A stretch of 35,048 nucleotides of DNA, taken from the IMG/VR virus record IMGVR_UViG_3300035701_001642, positions 1-35,048 of that record; one strand, given 5' to 3'. Numbering within the stretch: position 1 is the first letter of the stretch; the number at the start of each line of letters is the position of its first letter. Both the position numbers and the translations under genes were made by a program. Below, one piece after another: positions 15,960 to 22,980 of the stretch. This DNA is from a virus. The notes under the pieces are model-generated. The model saw only the letters and a program-made list of their open reading frames with translations, was not told where the DNA came from and made no database searches.

Positions 15960-17443
15960 TGCTGAAAGTCGTACTGGAATACAATAACCTATTTTGCCGG
16001 ATCGGACAGATGCAAGGGGACATCCTAGCGATTCCCCTTGCTTCGTTGATGGAGAGGTTGTCTTATCGGATCAAGAAGTTCAGAAGGTGGTATGGCCAGA
16101 CGACTATCAAGGTAGTCGACTACTATCTCTTCGATATAGAGACCATGCGATTCCCCACGGGACTCATCTCCGATGTCTGCGAAGTGCTTGATGAACATGG
16201 TGTAGAGTACGACTTCGAGGATCAGAGGGAAAAGCCAGAATGGAAACCTCTGAAGTTCTTAGGGAAGCTCAGGGATGATTATCAGGTTGGATATACCGAG
16301 GAGGCGTTGGAGAGAACACGGGGGATCTACGACATCCCAACGGGCGGGGGGAAGACGATCATGATGTCCCACTTAGTTGCCACTGCAGGAGTCAAGACAT
16401 TGGTGATGGTGCCCAGTCTGGAGCTCCTTCGGCAGACGAGCAATGACTTCAAGGACTTTTTGGGATTTCTCCCCGGGAAGATTGGTGGGGGGAAATTCGA
16501 GTTCGATCAACTGATCACTGTGGCGACTCCTCAATCGTTGTGGTCCCGTAGAAAGACACGGGACATCAAGAAGTTCATGGCTTCAATCCAAATGATCATT
16601 GGGGATGAGATTCACCACGAGAACGACACGGGGCAATGTTCTTGGTACAAGTTGTTCAGGTTAGCCACGAATGCTTATTATCGGTTTGGTTTCAGTGGGA
16701 CACCCATGATGACTGAGGCTGGGGGAATCTTGGTGAAAGCTTCCACGGGAAATATCATCAAGGGGAAGATTCACACCTCCGAGTTGATTGAGAAGGGCTA
16801 TCTCGCTAAGCCTACGGTCCAGATGGTCAAGTTCCAAGTGGATTTCCAACATTTTCGATTTGATGTAGTCTATTTCAATGGGATCATTGCCAACAAGTTC
16901 AGAAACAGGGCTATTGCTGAGATCGCCTTAGATCGGGCGCGGCAAGGGAAGCTTGTTCTTATTGGTGTGACTCGGGTTGTCCAGGGTGAAATGATCCAAG
17001 ATATGGTTGGTCCATTTGGGCGGTTCATGCAAGGTGATTGTAGCGAAGAGGATCGGAAGGAAGCCATTGAGAACTTCAGAAGTGGGAAGAAGAAGATTCT
17101 CATTGGGACGATCTACGGGGAGGGGAGCAACTTCCCTGAAGTGAATTGCTATATCAATGCCCCGGGTGGCAAATCGAAGAAGGTTGTGATCCAGAGGGTA
17201 GGGAGGAGTCTTCGGGTCACAAAAGACAAGAAGGAAGCTGAGGTCATCGACTTCTACGATATGGACCCACAGAGAGTCAAGGTAGATCGGGTCACTGGTG
17301 AAGTCAGAAAGTACGATGGACCTTTGACTAAGCACAGCAAGCATAGATTGAAAGTCTATAAGGAAGAACCTGAGTTCGTGGTCAACATGGTTGAGAAGTG
17401 GGAAGATCTCGTCAAAAGTTTTGACGATAAAAATGTGGTATAA
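15959..17443 (+). CDS. Superfamily 2 DNA helicase (UvsW/RecG-like DExH ATPase)
   Basis: This 494-residue protein has the ordered SF2 motifs: IPTGGGKT (Walker A, residues 126-133), GDEIHH (DExH box, residues 217-220), FSGTP (motif III, 247-250), IGTIYGEGSNFP (motif V region) and VIQRVGRSLR (motif VI). An N-terminal ~100 residues precede the ATPase core, as in phage UvsW-type helicases that remodel replication forks and recombination intermediates. It overlaps the previous stop by one base. Its own stop lies inside the -10 box of the promoter for the next gene. Function as an ATP-dependent DNA helicase is confident; its exact role in replication or recombination is inferred. Confidence 0.88.
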   Translation: MLKVVLEYNNLFCRIGQMQGDILAIPLASLMERLSYRIKKFRRWYGQTTIKVVDYYLFDIETMRFPTGLISDVCEVLDEHGVEYDFEDQREKPEWKPLKFLGKLRDDYQVGYTEEALERTRGIYDIPTGGGKTIMMSHLVATAGVKTLVMVPSLELLRQTSNDFKDFLGFLPGKIGGGKFEFDQLITVATPQSLWSRRKTRDIKKFMASIQMIIGDEIHHENDTGQCSWYKLFRLATNAYYRFGFSGTPMMTEAGGILVKASTGNIIKGKIHTSELIEKGYLAKPTVQMVKFQVDFQHFRFDVVYFNGIIANKFRNRAIAEIALDRARQGKLVLIGVTRVVQGEMIQDMVGPFGRFMQGDCSEEDRKEAIENFRSGKKKILIGTIYGEGSNFPEVNCYINAPGGKSKKVVIQRVGRSLRVTKDKKEAEVIDFYDMDPQRVKVDRVTGEVRKYDGPLTKHSKHRLKVYKEEPEFVVNMVEKWEDLVKSFDDKNVV

Positions 17444-17444
17444 T
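17432..17444 (+). promoter_or_regulatory. Extended -10 promoter, leaderless output likely
   Basis: AATGTGGTATAAT holds a perfect -10 hexamer (17439-17444) with the TG extension. The -35 region is weak: the nearby TTGACG at 17421 is only 12 bases away. The ATG of the next gene starts 7 bases after the hexamer, where transcription should begin, and no ribosome site fits between. Confidence 0.62.
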
Positions 17445-17450
17445 TGACAC

Positions 17451-17792
17451 ATGGAACTCACTAAGGTAAGAGAATCTCTCGAAAAGGCTTTGAAGATCCA
17501 ACAGCGGTGGTTTGATGGGATGCGACCGACTGATAAGTACATGGCTCCGGGGACAGTTGCCAAGGCTACCATAAGCCTTTTGGAAGAGGCCTTGAAGGAA
17601 CTTTCGGGGGTTGGGGAGAGCGCAGGGATTCGGCTTGGAGAGATGACTGATGCCACATCGGAGTCTATTCCGGAATCTCCTCCCCAACCTCTTGGAGAAG
17701 AGGAACAAGCTCGGAGAGAGTTCGCAGAACAGGAATATGAAAACCTGAAGCAGGAAGCTATCGAAGATTTCGAGTCACGTTCAAAGGAGTAA
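17451..17792 (+). CDS. Hypothetical acidic protein
   Basis: This 113-residue protein is helical at its N-terminus (LTKVRESLEKALKIQQRWF), has a Pro-rich middle (IPESPPQPLGEEEQ) and an acidic helical tail (REFAEQEYENLKQE). I do not recognise the family. The ATG is at the predicted transcription start of the promoter just upstream, so the first gene of this transcript may be translated from a leaderless mRNA. Possible role as a small regulator or DNA mimic is speculation based only on acidity and separate promotion. Confidence 0.65.
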   Translation: MELTKVRESLEKALKIQQRWFDGMRPTDKYMAPGTVAKATISLLEEALKELSGVGESAGIRLGEMTDATSESIPESPPQPLGEEEQARREFAEQEYENLKQEAIEDFESRSKE

Positions 17793-17794
17793 TA

Positions 17795-18064
17795 GTGAAA
17801 AGAGCTATTTTGTTATTCGTGAATGGAACGTTGTTCAAGGTCATCAGGATTTATGGCAAGATCATGGATTGGATCTTGTTGAGTATCTACGTTCCCTACT
17901 TAAACAGGGGGTGGAGATTAGTTCCAGTTGACGATCAAGTCCAATGGCTCCAAGAGCAACCTTTCTATAAGTTTTCTCGGAGGTCAACTAGGACTTTGTG
18001 TCTCCAAGTTGTGAAGATCACCATGTATCTCTGGGTGACTTTCGGTTATGTCAATAAAGCCTGA
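17795..18064 (+). CDS. Hypothetical protein, possibly membrane-associated
   Basis: This 89-residue protein begins with a GTG at 17795 after AAAGGAG. It is basic and hydrophobic, with stretches such as WILLSIYVPYL and KITMYLWVTFGYV, but neither is a clear transmembrane helix. No family recognised. Its end overlaps the start of the HNH endonuclease gene by 17 bases. Confidence 0.5.
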   Translation: MKRAILLFVNGTLFKVIRIYGKIMDWILLSIYVPYLNRGWRLVPVDDQVQWLQEQPFYKFSRRSTRTLCLQVVKITMYLWVTFGYVNKA

Positions 18065-18659
18065 AATACGAACACGGCGCTGCAATTTGTTGTTGTTTTG
18101 GTCAAAGATAAAGAAAACCCGTAATTGTTGGATTTGGATGGGGACTTTACGTAGTGGTTATGGTATATTTCGAGTTAGAGACTTGGATAATAAGTGGAAG
18201 CTTCAGAAAGTTAGTAGGATAATGTGGGAATTGACTTATGGATCAGTTCCTGCTAATTTGAATATTTGCCATCGTTGTGATAATAAAGCTTGTGTTAGAC
18301 TGGATCATTTATTTTTAGGTACCCAATTAGACAATGTACGTGATGCAGTTTCAAAAAATAGATTGTGTAAAGGGAGTAGTTGGCACGAAGCTCACAAGGG
18401 TAAATTGAGTTCTGGGAATAATTGGTACAAGGCACACAATGGAACATTTCAATCTGGAGAACAATGGCGTAAGTCACACATTGTCTCCGTACGCTCCGGT
18501 GAGAAACACCCGATGGCTAAGTTAACTTTGAAAGAAGTAGTTGAGATTCGAAAATTGTATAGATTGGGTAAGTTTAATCAGTCTGAGTTAGGAACTATGT
18601 TTGGGGTTTCTAGGGTGAATGTTGGTTATATTATTAAGAATAAGTTGTGGGCAGATTGA
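18048..18659 (+). CDS. HNH homing endonuclease with C-terminal HTH
   Basis: This 203-residue protein has the HNH_3 core: FWSKIKKTRNCWIWMG at the start of the domain, then ICHRCDNKACVRLDHLFLGT (zinc-type HNH). A linker follows with three copies of a short unit, SSWHEAH, NNWYKAH and EQWRKSH, each followed by a Ser-Gly turn. The C-terminus (FNQSELGTMFGVSRVNVGYI) is a helix-turn-helix that would read the target DNA. It is free-standing, lies directly upstream of the exonuclease gene and is A/T-rich, all typical of mobile homing genes. The first ~15 residues are extra compared with the HNH gene at 26606 and resemble the exonuclease N-terminus. Confidence 0.86.
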   Translation: MSIKPEIRTRRCNLLLFWSKIKKTRNCWIWMGTLRSGYGIFRVRDLDNKWKLQKVSRIMWELTYGSVPANLNICHRCDNKACVRLDHLFLGTQLDNVRDAVSKNRLCKGSSWHEAHKGKLSSGNNWYKAHNGTFQSGEQWRKSHIVSVRSGEKHPMAKLTLKEVVEIRKLYRLGKFNQSELGTMFGVSRVNVGYIIKNKLWAD

Positions 18660-18682
18660 ACTTCTGATTAGAGGACAAAACA

Positions 18683-19654
18683 TTGGTGAAACCAGAGATT
18701 AGACATTTGGTTCCTAAATGTGGGTTATTGTTGGTTGACGGGGAACACGCGGCATATCGTTCATACTACGTATTCCCTAACATGTCGTATAATGGTAAGC
18801 CTACAGGTCTGATCTTCGGATTCTTGAACCTCTTCCGCACTGCTCTCCGTCGGTACAATCCTTTTATCACAGTCATCTGTTGGGGGGGAAAGAGGAAGGA
18901 TCTCTTCCGTAGAGAGTTGTCGCCGGCTTATAAAGCAAGCCGTGATTCTGAGGAGCCCCCTGTGGGGCTCTACGAGCAGATCGATGGGTTGAAGGAAATC
19001 ATCAAGCATCTCGGTTTTCTACAGATCCGGGGGGAAAGGCTCGAGGCCGATGATGTCATTGCGATCTTGTCGATGCAAGCTTCTTTCAAAGGGAGTGCTT
19101 CTAATCCTTGGGAAGTCTACATCCTGTCAGGTGATAAGGATCTTCTCCAGCTTGTTTCAAGTAATGTGAAGGTCATCGCTCCTACTGGTAAGGAAGAGGA
19201 CGAGATCTATACTATAAAGCGGATCAAAGAGGAGTATGGACTGAGTGATCCAACTCTCTTGGCTGATGTTGCAGCCTTAGCGGGAGACCGTGGCGATGGA
19301 GTTGAGGGAATTAGGGGGATTGGTGGGAAAACAGCATTGAAGCTCATTCAGGATTATGGTTCGATCTTCAAATGGGTGGGAGAACATGAGCTTTCTATTT
19401 ACCATCCGGATTGTCTCTCTCCTCGTGTTGCCAAGTTGTCCGGAGAGATCTGTGACAAGGTCTTCCCTAGTTGGGATCTCGTGAAGCTTCCTCCTCCTTG
19501 GCTCAAGGAGAAGATGTGGCATGAAGAGAGATCTATTCTCGATCAATTCAAGTTTGCCACAAGTCGGGAGCGTAGCTCTGTGGACCTTGAAGCTGCAATA
19601 AGGATGTTCAGTGATTGGGGATTCAACAAGATCAAAGCCACAGATTTTGGATGA
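18683..19654 (+). CDS. 5'-3' exonuclease (FEN/T5 D15-type)
   Basis: This 323-residue protein follows the flap endonuclease pattern: LLVDGEHAAYRS (first Asp at residue 19), FRRELSPAYKASR (the arch lysine/arginine cluster), ERLEADDVIAI, YILSGDKDLLQL and LAGDRGDGVEGIRGIGGKTA (metal site and helix-hairpin-helix). It would remove RNA primers and flaps during phage DNA replication. The start is TTG 18683, with GTG 18686 as an alternative; GAGG lies just upstream. Its codons are ordinary for the region, unlike the A/T-rich HNH gene beside it. Confident assignment. Confidence 0.9.
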   Translation: MVKPEIRHLVPKCGLLLVDGEHAAYRSYYVFPNMSYNGKPTGLIFGFLNLFRTALRRYNPFITVICWGGKRKDLFRRELSPAYKASRDSEEPPVGLYEQIDGLKEIIKHLGFLQIRGERLEADDVIAILSMQASFKGSASNPWEVYILSGDKDLLQLVSSNVKVIAPTGKEEDEIYTIKRIKEEYGLSDPTLLADVAALAGDRGDGVEGIRGIGGKTALKLIQDYGSIFKWVGEHELSIYHPDCLSPRVAKLSGEICDKVFPSWDLVKLPPPWLKEKMWHEERSILDQFKFATSRERSSVDLEAAIRMFSDWGFNKIKATDFG

Positions 19655-19657
19655 TCA

Positions 19658-19963
19658 ATGGATATAGAATTGACTGAAAAAGAAATTCAGGAAATTGAGA
19701 ACCACTATTTGTTGACTTTCAGAGGTAAGAGATTGACTTGGAAACAAGTCAACCGCCCTCAGGTCGAGAAGCTGGTAAAAGCTCTGCGTTTGGAACGAAG
19801 AAGAGTCAATAAGTTGAAGACGGCATTGAGGAGACAATACCGTTGGATTCGTTGTGTTACTAAAAATGGATATGGAAGTTTTGAAGGAGTATCTTTTGAT
19901 CAGTGGAGTGAGTGTGCTTTGTTAAAGAGTGAAGCTAGAAAACTCCTGGGCGGTGATCAATGA
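19658..19963 (+). CDS. Hypothetical basic protein
   Basis: This 101-residue protein is helical and basic in the middle (ALRLERRRVNKLKTALRRQYRW), which could bind nucleic acid. I recognise no family. The ATG lies 4 bases after the exonuclease stop, and the stop overlaps the next start by ATGA, so it belongs to the same operon as the exonuclease. Confidence 0.6.
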   Translation: MDIELTEKEIQEIENHYLLTFRGKRLTWKQVNRPQVEKLVKALRLERRRVNKLKTALRRQYRWIRCVTKNGYGSFEGVSFDQWSECALLKSEARKLLGGDQ

Positions 19964-20337
19964 CGAAAGCGGGGGAGACAGTAAGATTGACCACTGGCCA
20001 ATTGGCCAAGGTTGTCCGCTACGGAGGGGCAAGACCATCGACCCTCCGGGTCTGTTCTGGAGACTGTGATGGACTTGGATACATTGTTGGAATGGTCTGG
20101 AAAGTGGAAGGTACTACTCATCGTTATACGCAAGGACTTATATCCTGTCCCAAATGTCAAATGACGGGACGGTGTTCTCTCTGGGAGACTTTCCTTCGAG
20201 TCCCAGAGTGGTTTGAAGACACTGTGGTATTCATTACTTCTAACCTCTCGGGGAATATGGGGGGGAACAGGATCAGGTACATCTGGACTCTCGTCGAGGC
20301 GTCTTTTGTTTGGGACGTTAAACACTTTTTCGATTAG
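19960..20337 (+). CDS. Hypothetical protein with zinc-ribbon-like cysteines
   Basis: This 125-residue protein has CSGDC near residue 32 and CPKCQMTGRC near residue 64, a layout like two halves of a DnaJ-type zinc ribbon. No other domain is recognised. ATGA overlap with the previous gene and placement after the exonuclease suggest a role in the DNA replication operon, but this is only positional. Confidence 0.6.
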   Translation: MTKAGETVRLTTGQLAKVVRYGGARPSTLRVCSGDCDGLGYIVGMVWKVEGTTHRYTQGLISCPKCQMTGRCSLWETFLRVPEWFEDTVVFITSNLSGNMGGNRIRYIWTLVEASFVWDVKHFFD

Positions 20338-20346
20338 GAGGTCGTT

Positions 20347-20562
20347 GTGGGAAAGATTCTTAACGTGGTAAAGATCGCTGTGGCTGAGGCTTTAAGAGAA
20401 GTTGAGAACCGTCCTCCGGAGTTCTTCGATAATCTAGCACGTGCGGGAAGCTTGGTGGAGCTGAGGAGGGCGATGTGCAGTACGGACTTTCCTGCTCCCT
20501 GGTCCGATATCGATGCCGAGAAGTTCATTGAGAAGGTGATCAGCGAATCGGACAAGGCCTAA
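20347..20562 (+). CDS. Hypothetical small protein
   Basis: This 71-residue protein has a GTG start at 20347 with TAGGAGGTCGTT before it. It appears mostly helical and acidic (KIAVAEALREVENRPPEFFD). No family recognised. It is the last gene before a promoter-containing gap. Confidence 0.6.
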   Translation: MGKILNVVKIAVAEALREVENRPPEFFDNLARAGSLVELRRAMCSTDFPAPWSDIDAEKFIEKVISESDKA

Positions 20563-20603
20563 AAAAAATAAAAAAGATTTTTGATAACTATAGACTAAAA
20601 CCG

Positions 20604-20633
20604 TTTACAAACATATCCGTTTTGTAGTATAAT
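20604..20633 (+). promoter_or_regulatory. Sigma70-type promoter for 20652-22110 genes
   Basis: TTTACA at 20604-20609, an 18-base spacer and TATAAT at 20628-20633. The spacer ends in TTTTGTAG, identical to the spacer end of the promoter at 28747. The flank 20563-20600 is an A/T-rich stretch. The first gene starts about 18 bases after the -10 box at a TTG. Confidence 0.72.
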
Positions 20634-20651
20634 AATAGTAGGCATACATCC

Positions 20652-21464
20652 TTGAAGAACCGAGTTGCCTTGCTCCTAATCGAGCAATGCGAAGTACTAG
20701 CCAACCAGGTTCGTGAACTCTACGGCCAATCAATCGGGGAGAAGGACTACCCGGGAGATGACTGGGATGTCAAAGTCCTAGAGGTTGCTGAGAAATATGG
20801 ATTCAGCACGACTCCAATCAGGAGGGGGGACCAGGAGTCAATCACCAAGCTCATTGAGTTCTTCAAGGAACTAGGAATCGATACATTGACTGATGTTGAA
20901 GCAGTTTGGAAAACTATTCAGAAAGGAGAAGAAGTGGCGAAAGAACTGAAGAAAGAGGACGGGAAGACCGCCTACGCAGTTCCAATCTTTATCTCTGCGA
21001 AGGTGATCAGGACGGATTGTGAGTTCATCCTCCGGGGATGGGAGACCCAGCCAGTCAACTACCGGTGTCACAATCCTAATCTGCTCAAGAAGTATCAAGA
21101 CACCGGGTCGATAGTTCTAAACTGCGATGGCTGCAAGCACCACATCGGGAGGCCGAAGAATCAGGAGATGCCCAAGGAGCCCAAGCCCGACGTCGACCGG
21201 TCCAGAGGTGTGGCCATCCCGGACATCCCCAAGGGTGGTGGGAAGAGAGTCAAGAAGGATCTGAATGGTAAGCTCAGCACCCAGAGCGGAGCTAACCCTT
21301 ACAGTCATGGGGCCAAGCACTTCATCTTCGAACGGATCAAGGCCGGGGACAAGATGATCGACATCGTGGAGAAGCTCAAGGTCGAATACCCTGACGTCAA
21401 TCCGATGGAGCGGATCAAAAAGGTGACAAAGCAGACCGGGGCCAAGATCCAAGGGGCTGAATGA
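20652..21464 (+). CDS. Hypothetical protein
   Basis: This 270-residue protein starts at TTG 20652, close behind a promoter and without a visible ribosome site. The first half is helical with many Glu and Lys (ELYGQSIGEKDYPG, FKELGIDTLTDVEAVW). A possible zinc site lies in CHNPN and LNCDGCKHH. The C-terminal third (HFIFERIKAGDKMIDIVEKL) resembles small helical DNA-binding modules. Codons here end more often in G or C than in its neighbours. No family recognised. It begins an operon with three short genes. Confidence 0.6.
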   Translation: MKNRVALLLIEQCEVLANQVRELYGQSIGEKDYPGDDWDVKVLEVAEKYGFSTTPIRRGDQESITKLIEFFKELGIDTLTDVEAVWKTIQKGEEVAKELKKEDGKTAYAVPIFISAKVIRTDCEFILRGWETQPVNYRCHNPNLLKKYQDTGSIVLNCDGCKHHIGRPKNQEMPKEPKPDVDRSRGVAIPDIPKGGGKRVKKDLNGKLSTQSGANPYSHGAKHFIFERIKAGDKMIDIVEKLKVEYPDVNPMERIKKVTKQTGAKIQGAE

Positions 21465-21676
21465 AGAAGAGCCGGTCATTGATCCGGGTGTTCAACTGGG
21501 GGAAGTGGGGACGGCCGGGGAGCAAGACTGTACCGGACCGGTTGAAGAAACCTATGTTGGCTGAGAAGGAAGTTGACACCGCGAAGTTGGGTGAGAGCAT
21601 AAAAGAGGTGCTTGGTAAACTTTCTACAACCGACAGGAGTAAGTGGACGCACATCGCAGTGATAAGAGAGCGATGA
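21461..21676 (+). CDS. Hypothetical small protein
   Basis: This is a 71-residue basic protein (KSRSLIRVFNWGKWGRPGSK) overlapping the previous stop by ATGA. No family or domain seen. It ends in another ATGA overlap with the following zinc-ribbon gene. Confidence 0.55.
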   Translation: MKKSRSLIRVFNWGKWGRPGSKTVPDRLKKPMLAEKEVDTAKLGESIKEVLGKLSTTDRSKWTHIAVIRER

Positions 21677-21828
21677 CCAATAAGGAACTCAAGGAAATTC
21701 CTTGTCCCAACTGTGGAAGGAGAGGATTGTATCATCCTCGACATCCTCATGCTTTCACGTTTAAGGAGTACGACAAAGCCCAGTGTCGGTTCTGTCATAA
21801 GACTTACAAGATCAAAGAGAAGAAGTAA
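21673..21828 (+). CDS. Small zinc-ribbon protein
   Basis: This 51-residue protein contains IPCPNCGRRG and QCRFCHKTY, a two-CxxC zinc ribbon of the kind found in many small phage proteins. I start it at ATG 21673, which overlaps the previous stop as ATGA. The same frame is open upstream to 21643, but that part only covers the preceding gene. Likely binds zinc and possibly nucleic acid. Confidence 0.68.
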   Translation: MTNKELKEIPCPNCGRRGLYHPRHPHAFTFKEYDKAQCRFCHKTYKIKEKK

Positions 21829-22110
21829 ATGGACACAGTCTTCTGGTTGATCATTGGATTCTGCTTTGTGGGAATCTGGCTGTGTCTCAGGCTCCTTGAG
21901 CGCAATGAGGAGGTTTGTGGCTATCTCTTGGGGATGGTTGACCTAATCCATGAGTCGAACGTGAAGGATATAGAGGATGGGGATGACCGGTATTGGGATC
22001 AACGGTACGACCTCCTGAACTCTAAGTCACAGGGCTGGATGGTCATTCTGTTCTGGATCCCGTTGGACAAGTTTTACAAGGATATTGACTTCAAGTTTAG
22101 AGGTGTGTGA
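21829..22110 (+). CDS. Small membrane protein
   Basis: This 93-residue protein begins with a single hydrophobic segment (TVFWLIIGFCFVGIWLCL) at residues 3-20, followed by an acidic soluble part (DIEDGDDRYWDQRYDLL) and a second hydrophobic patch (GWMVILFWIPL). This would make a single- or two-pass inner-membrane protein. ATG follows the previous TAA directly. Possible accessory lysis or defence roles cannot be judged. Confidence 0.6.
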   Translation: MDTVFWLIIGFCFVGIWLCLRLLERNEEVCGYLLGMVDLIHESNVKDIEDGDDRYWDQRYDLLNSKSQGWMVILFWIPLDKFYKDIDFKFRGV

Positions 22111-22114
22111 AATG

Positions 22115-22319
22115 GACTGGCGTGCGGCGTGGATGGACACGCTGATGAGACCTTAAGACATACATAGTAGATGGTCTTGGGCGAGACGATTAGCTACCGT
22201 CTATTAGGGAGGAAACTCAGGTTTGTCGTGGACTCGAAACAAGATAAGGGTCCGAGTGAGATAGCCCCTGTCCGTCATTGAGTATGTCAGTCGGATGGAG
22301 ACGTCCGGCCTCGCCAGTC
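22115..22319 (+). ncRNA. Structured RNA element, copy 1
   Basis: The gene-free stretch after 22110 starts and ends with complementary arms: GACTGGCG (22115-22122) and CGCCAGTC (22312-22319), 8 perfect pairs. Just inside is a hairpin, GCGTG (22127-22131) and CACGC (22138-22142), with loop GATGGA. Then ATGAGA (22145-22150), then a further hairpin AGACC (22148-22152) with GGTCT (22173-22177). The beginning matches copy 2 at 22845 almost base for base, and a C:G pair here is T:A there. A TTG-started zinc-finger gene follows at 22350. Two-copy covariation argues for RNA, not coding DNA. Confidence 0.7.
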
Positions 22320-22349
22320 AAACTAGGAAGTTGAGAGAGGTGAAGAGTT

Positions 22350-22517
22350 TTGAAGTACACGCGGTTCTGCAATAATTGTGGCCGAAAGTTCAAGACCAAA
22401 TGGCCATGGAGAAGGTACTGCCAGTCTAAGTGTAGATACACATTGTACAACCAGGTCTATTACTACCAAGTCACAAAGAAAAAAAGAAAAAGACAGCGAA
22501 AGAAAAAGAAGTTATAA
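22350..22517 (+). CDS. Mini zinc-finger protein with a basic tail
   Basis: This 55-residue protein starts at TTG 22350 after AGAGAGGTGA; the frame closes 7 bases upstream at TGA, so no longer version exists. It has RFCNNCGRKF and YCQSKCRY (Cys-x2-Cys then Cys-x3-Cys), a zinc finger, and ends with a very basic tail of Lys and Arg (VTKKKRKRQRKKKKL). RNA or DNA binding is likely. It lies just downstream of structured RNA copy 1. Its TAA stop falls inside a -10-like box. Confidence 0.68.
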   Translation: MKYTRFCNNCGRKFKTKWPWRRYCQSKCRYTLYNQVYYYQVTKKKRKRQRKKKKL

Positions 22518-22518
22518 T
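22490..22518 (+). promoter_or_regulatory. Possible promoter for the PC4-like gene
   Basis: TATAAT at 22513-22518 overlaps the stop of the zinc-finger gene. A weak AAGACA (3 of 6 to TTGACA) lies 17 bases upstream at 22490-22495. The context lacks the TTYGTRG pattern of the other promoters, so this one is less certain. Confidence 0.35.
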
Positions 22519-22540
22519 TTAGGTACATTGGGAGGATTGG

Positions 22541-22837
22541 ATGATGGATGAAGGAAAGGATTTCAAAGACCTGTTCGATGAACTGAAAGTGGTGGGGGAG
22601 ATTGGGAAGGGCGGGGAGAACAAGATCATTGCTCGTCTCCTTCAGAACAAGAAGAGCGGTAACGTATTCCTTGATGTCCGGAAGTGTTTCACGGATAGAG
22701 AAAGTGGTGAGCCCAGGTTTGGCAAGGGGATCATGCTGAACTGGGAGCAGGCTCACTTCTTGGCTGATCTCCTTGTTCCCGACATGTTCATCTCTTGGGA
22801 AGAGCTGGATAAGCCTAAGTTCAAGAAGAAACGGTAA
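22541..22837 (+). CDS. PC4-like single-stranded DNA-binding protein
   Basis: This 98-residue protein contains NVFLDVRKCFTDRESGEP followed by FGKGIMLNWEQAHFLADLL. This matches the PC4 (transcriptional coactivator p15) pattern: a strand with IR/VR, a charged turn, the glycine-lysine-glycine motif and a helix. In phages and bacteria this fold binds single-stranded DNA as a dimer. Its N-terminal extension is acidic and the tail is Lys-rich (KPKFKKKR). It sits between two related structured RNAs and just before the replication genes, so replication or transcription roles are both plausible. Confidence 0.65.
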   Translation: MMDEGKDFKDLFDELKVVGEIGKGGENKIIARLLQNKKSGNVFLDVRKCFTDRESGEPRFGKGIMLNWEQAHFLADLLVPDMFISWEELDKPKFKKKR

Positions 22838-22841
22838 GGTT

Positions 22842-22959
22842 GGAACTGGCGTCGGTGTGGAGGAGCATACGGAAAGCAATGAGAGCTGAAGGAGCCGGTC
22901 CCCAAGGCTCAGGGCCCTAAATATGGGACTAATCGGTTCAAATCCGATACGCCAGTTCT
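22842..22959 (+). ncRNA. Structured RNA element, copy 2 (tRNA-like ends)
   Basis: A terminal helix of 10 perfect pairs joins GAACTGGCGT (22843-22852) with ACGCCAGTTC (22949-22958). Inside are a hairpin GTGTG/CATAC (22855-22870, loop GAGGAG), then ATGAGA (22879-22884), a GAGCC/GGCTC hairpin (22892-22910) and, right beside the closing helix, ATCGG-TTCAAAT-CCGAT (22932-22948), which looks exactly like a tRNA T-arm. The 5' part matches copy 1, including a compensated base pair. No anticodon loop with U33 and no CCA end are present, so it is not an ordinary tRNA. A zinc-finger gene follows at 22981. Confidence 0.72.
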
Positions 22960-22980
22960 TAAGGAGGTGATGAGTTCCAG

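Noticed and set aside
17421-17444. TTGACG as -35 box for the promoter at 17439
   Set aside because: Only 12 bases separate it from the -10 box; I treat the promoter as an extended -10 type.
16928-17656. 240-codon open frame on the - strand
   Set aside because: Antisense to the helicase and the next gene, no domain, no supporting ribosome site in context.
22142-22180. Hammerhead ribozyme core (CTGATGAG followed by an AGACC/GGTCT stem)
   Set aside because: The GAAA segment required after stem II is missing (TGGGCGAG instead), and no matching cleavage-site helix is seen.
22842-22959. tRNA gene
   Set aside because: It has an acceptor-like helix and a T-arm, but no anticodon stem with U33, no CCA end and the span is too long; kept as a structured RNA instead.
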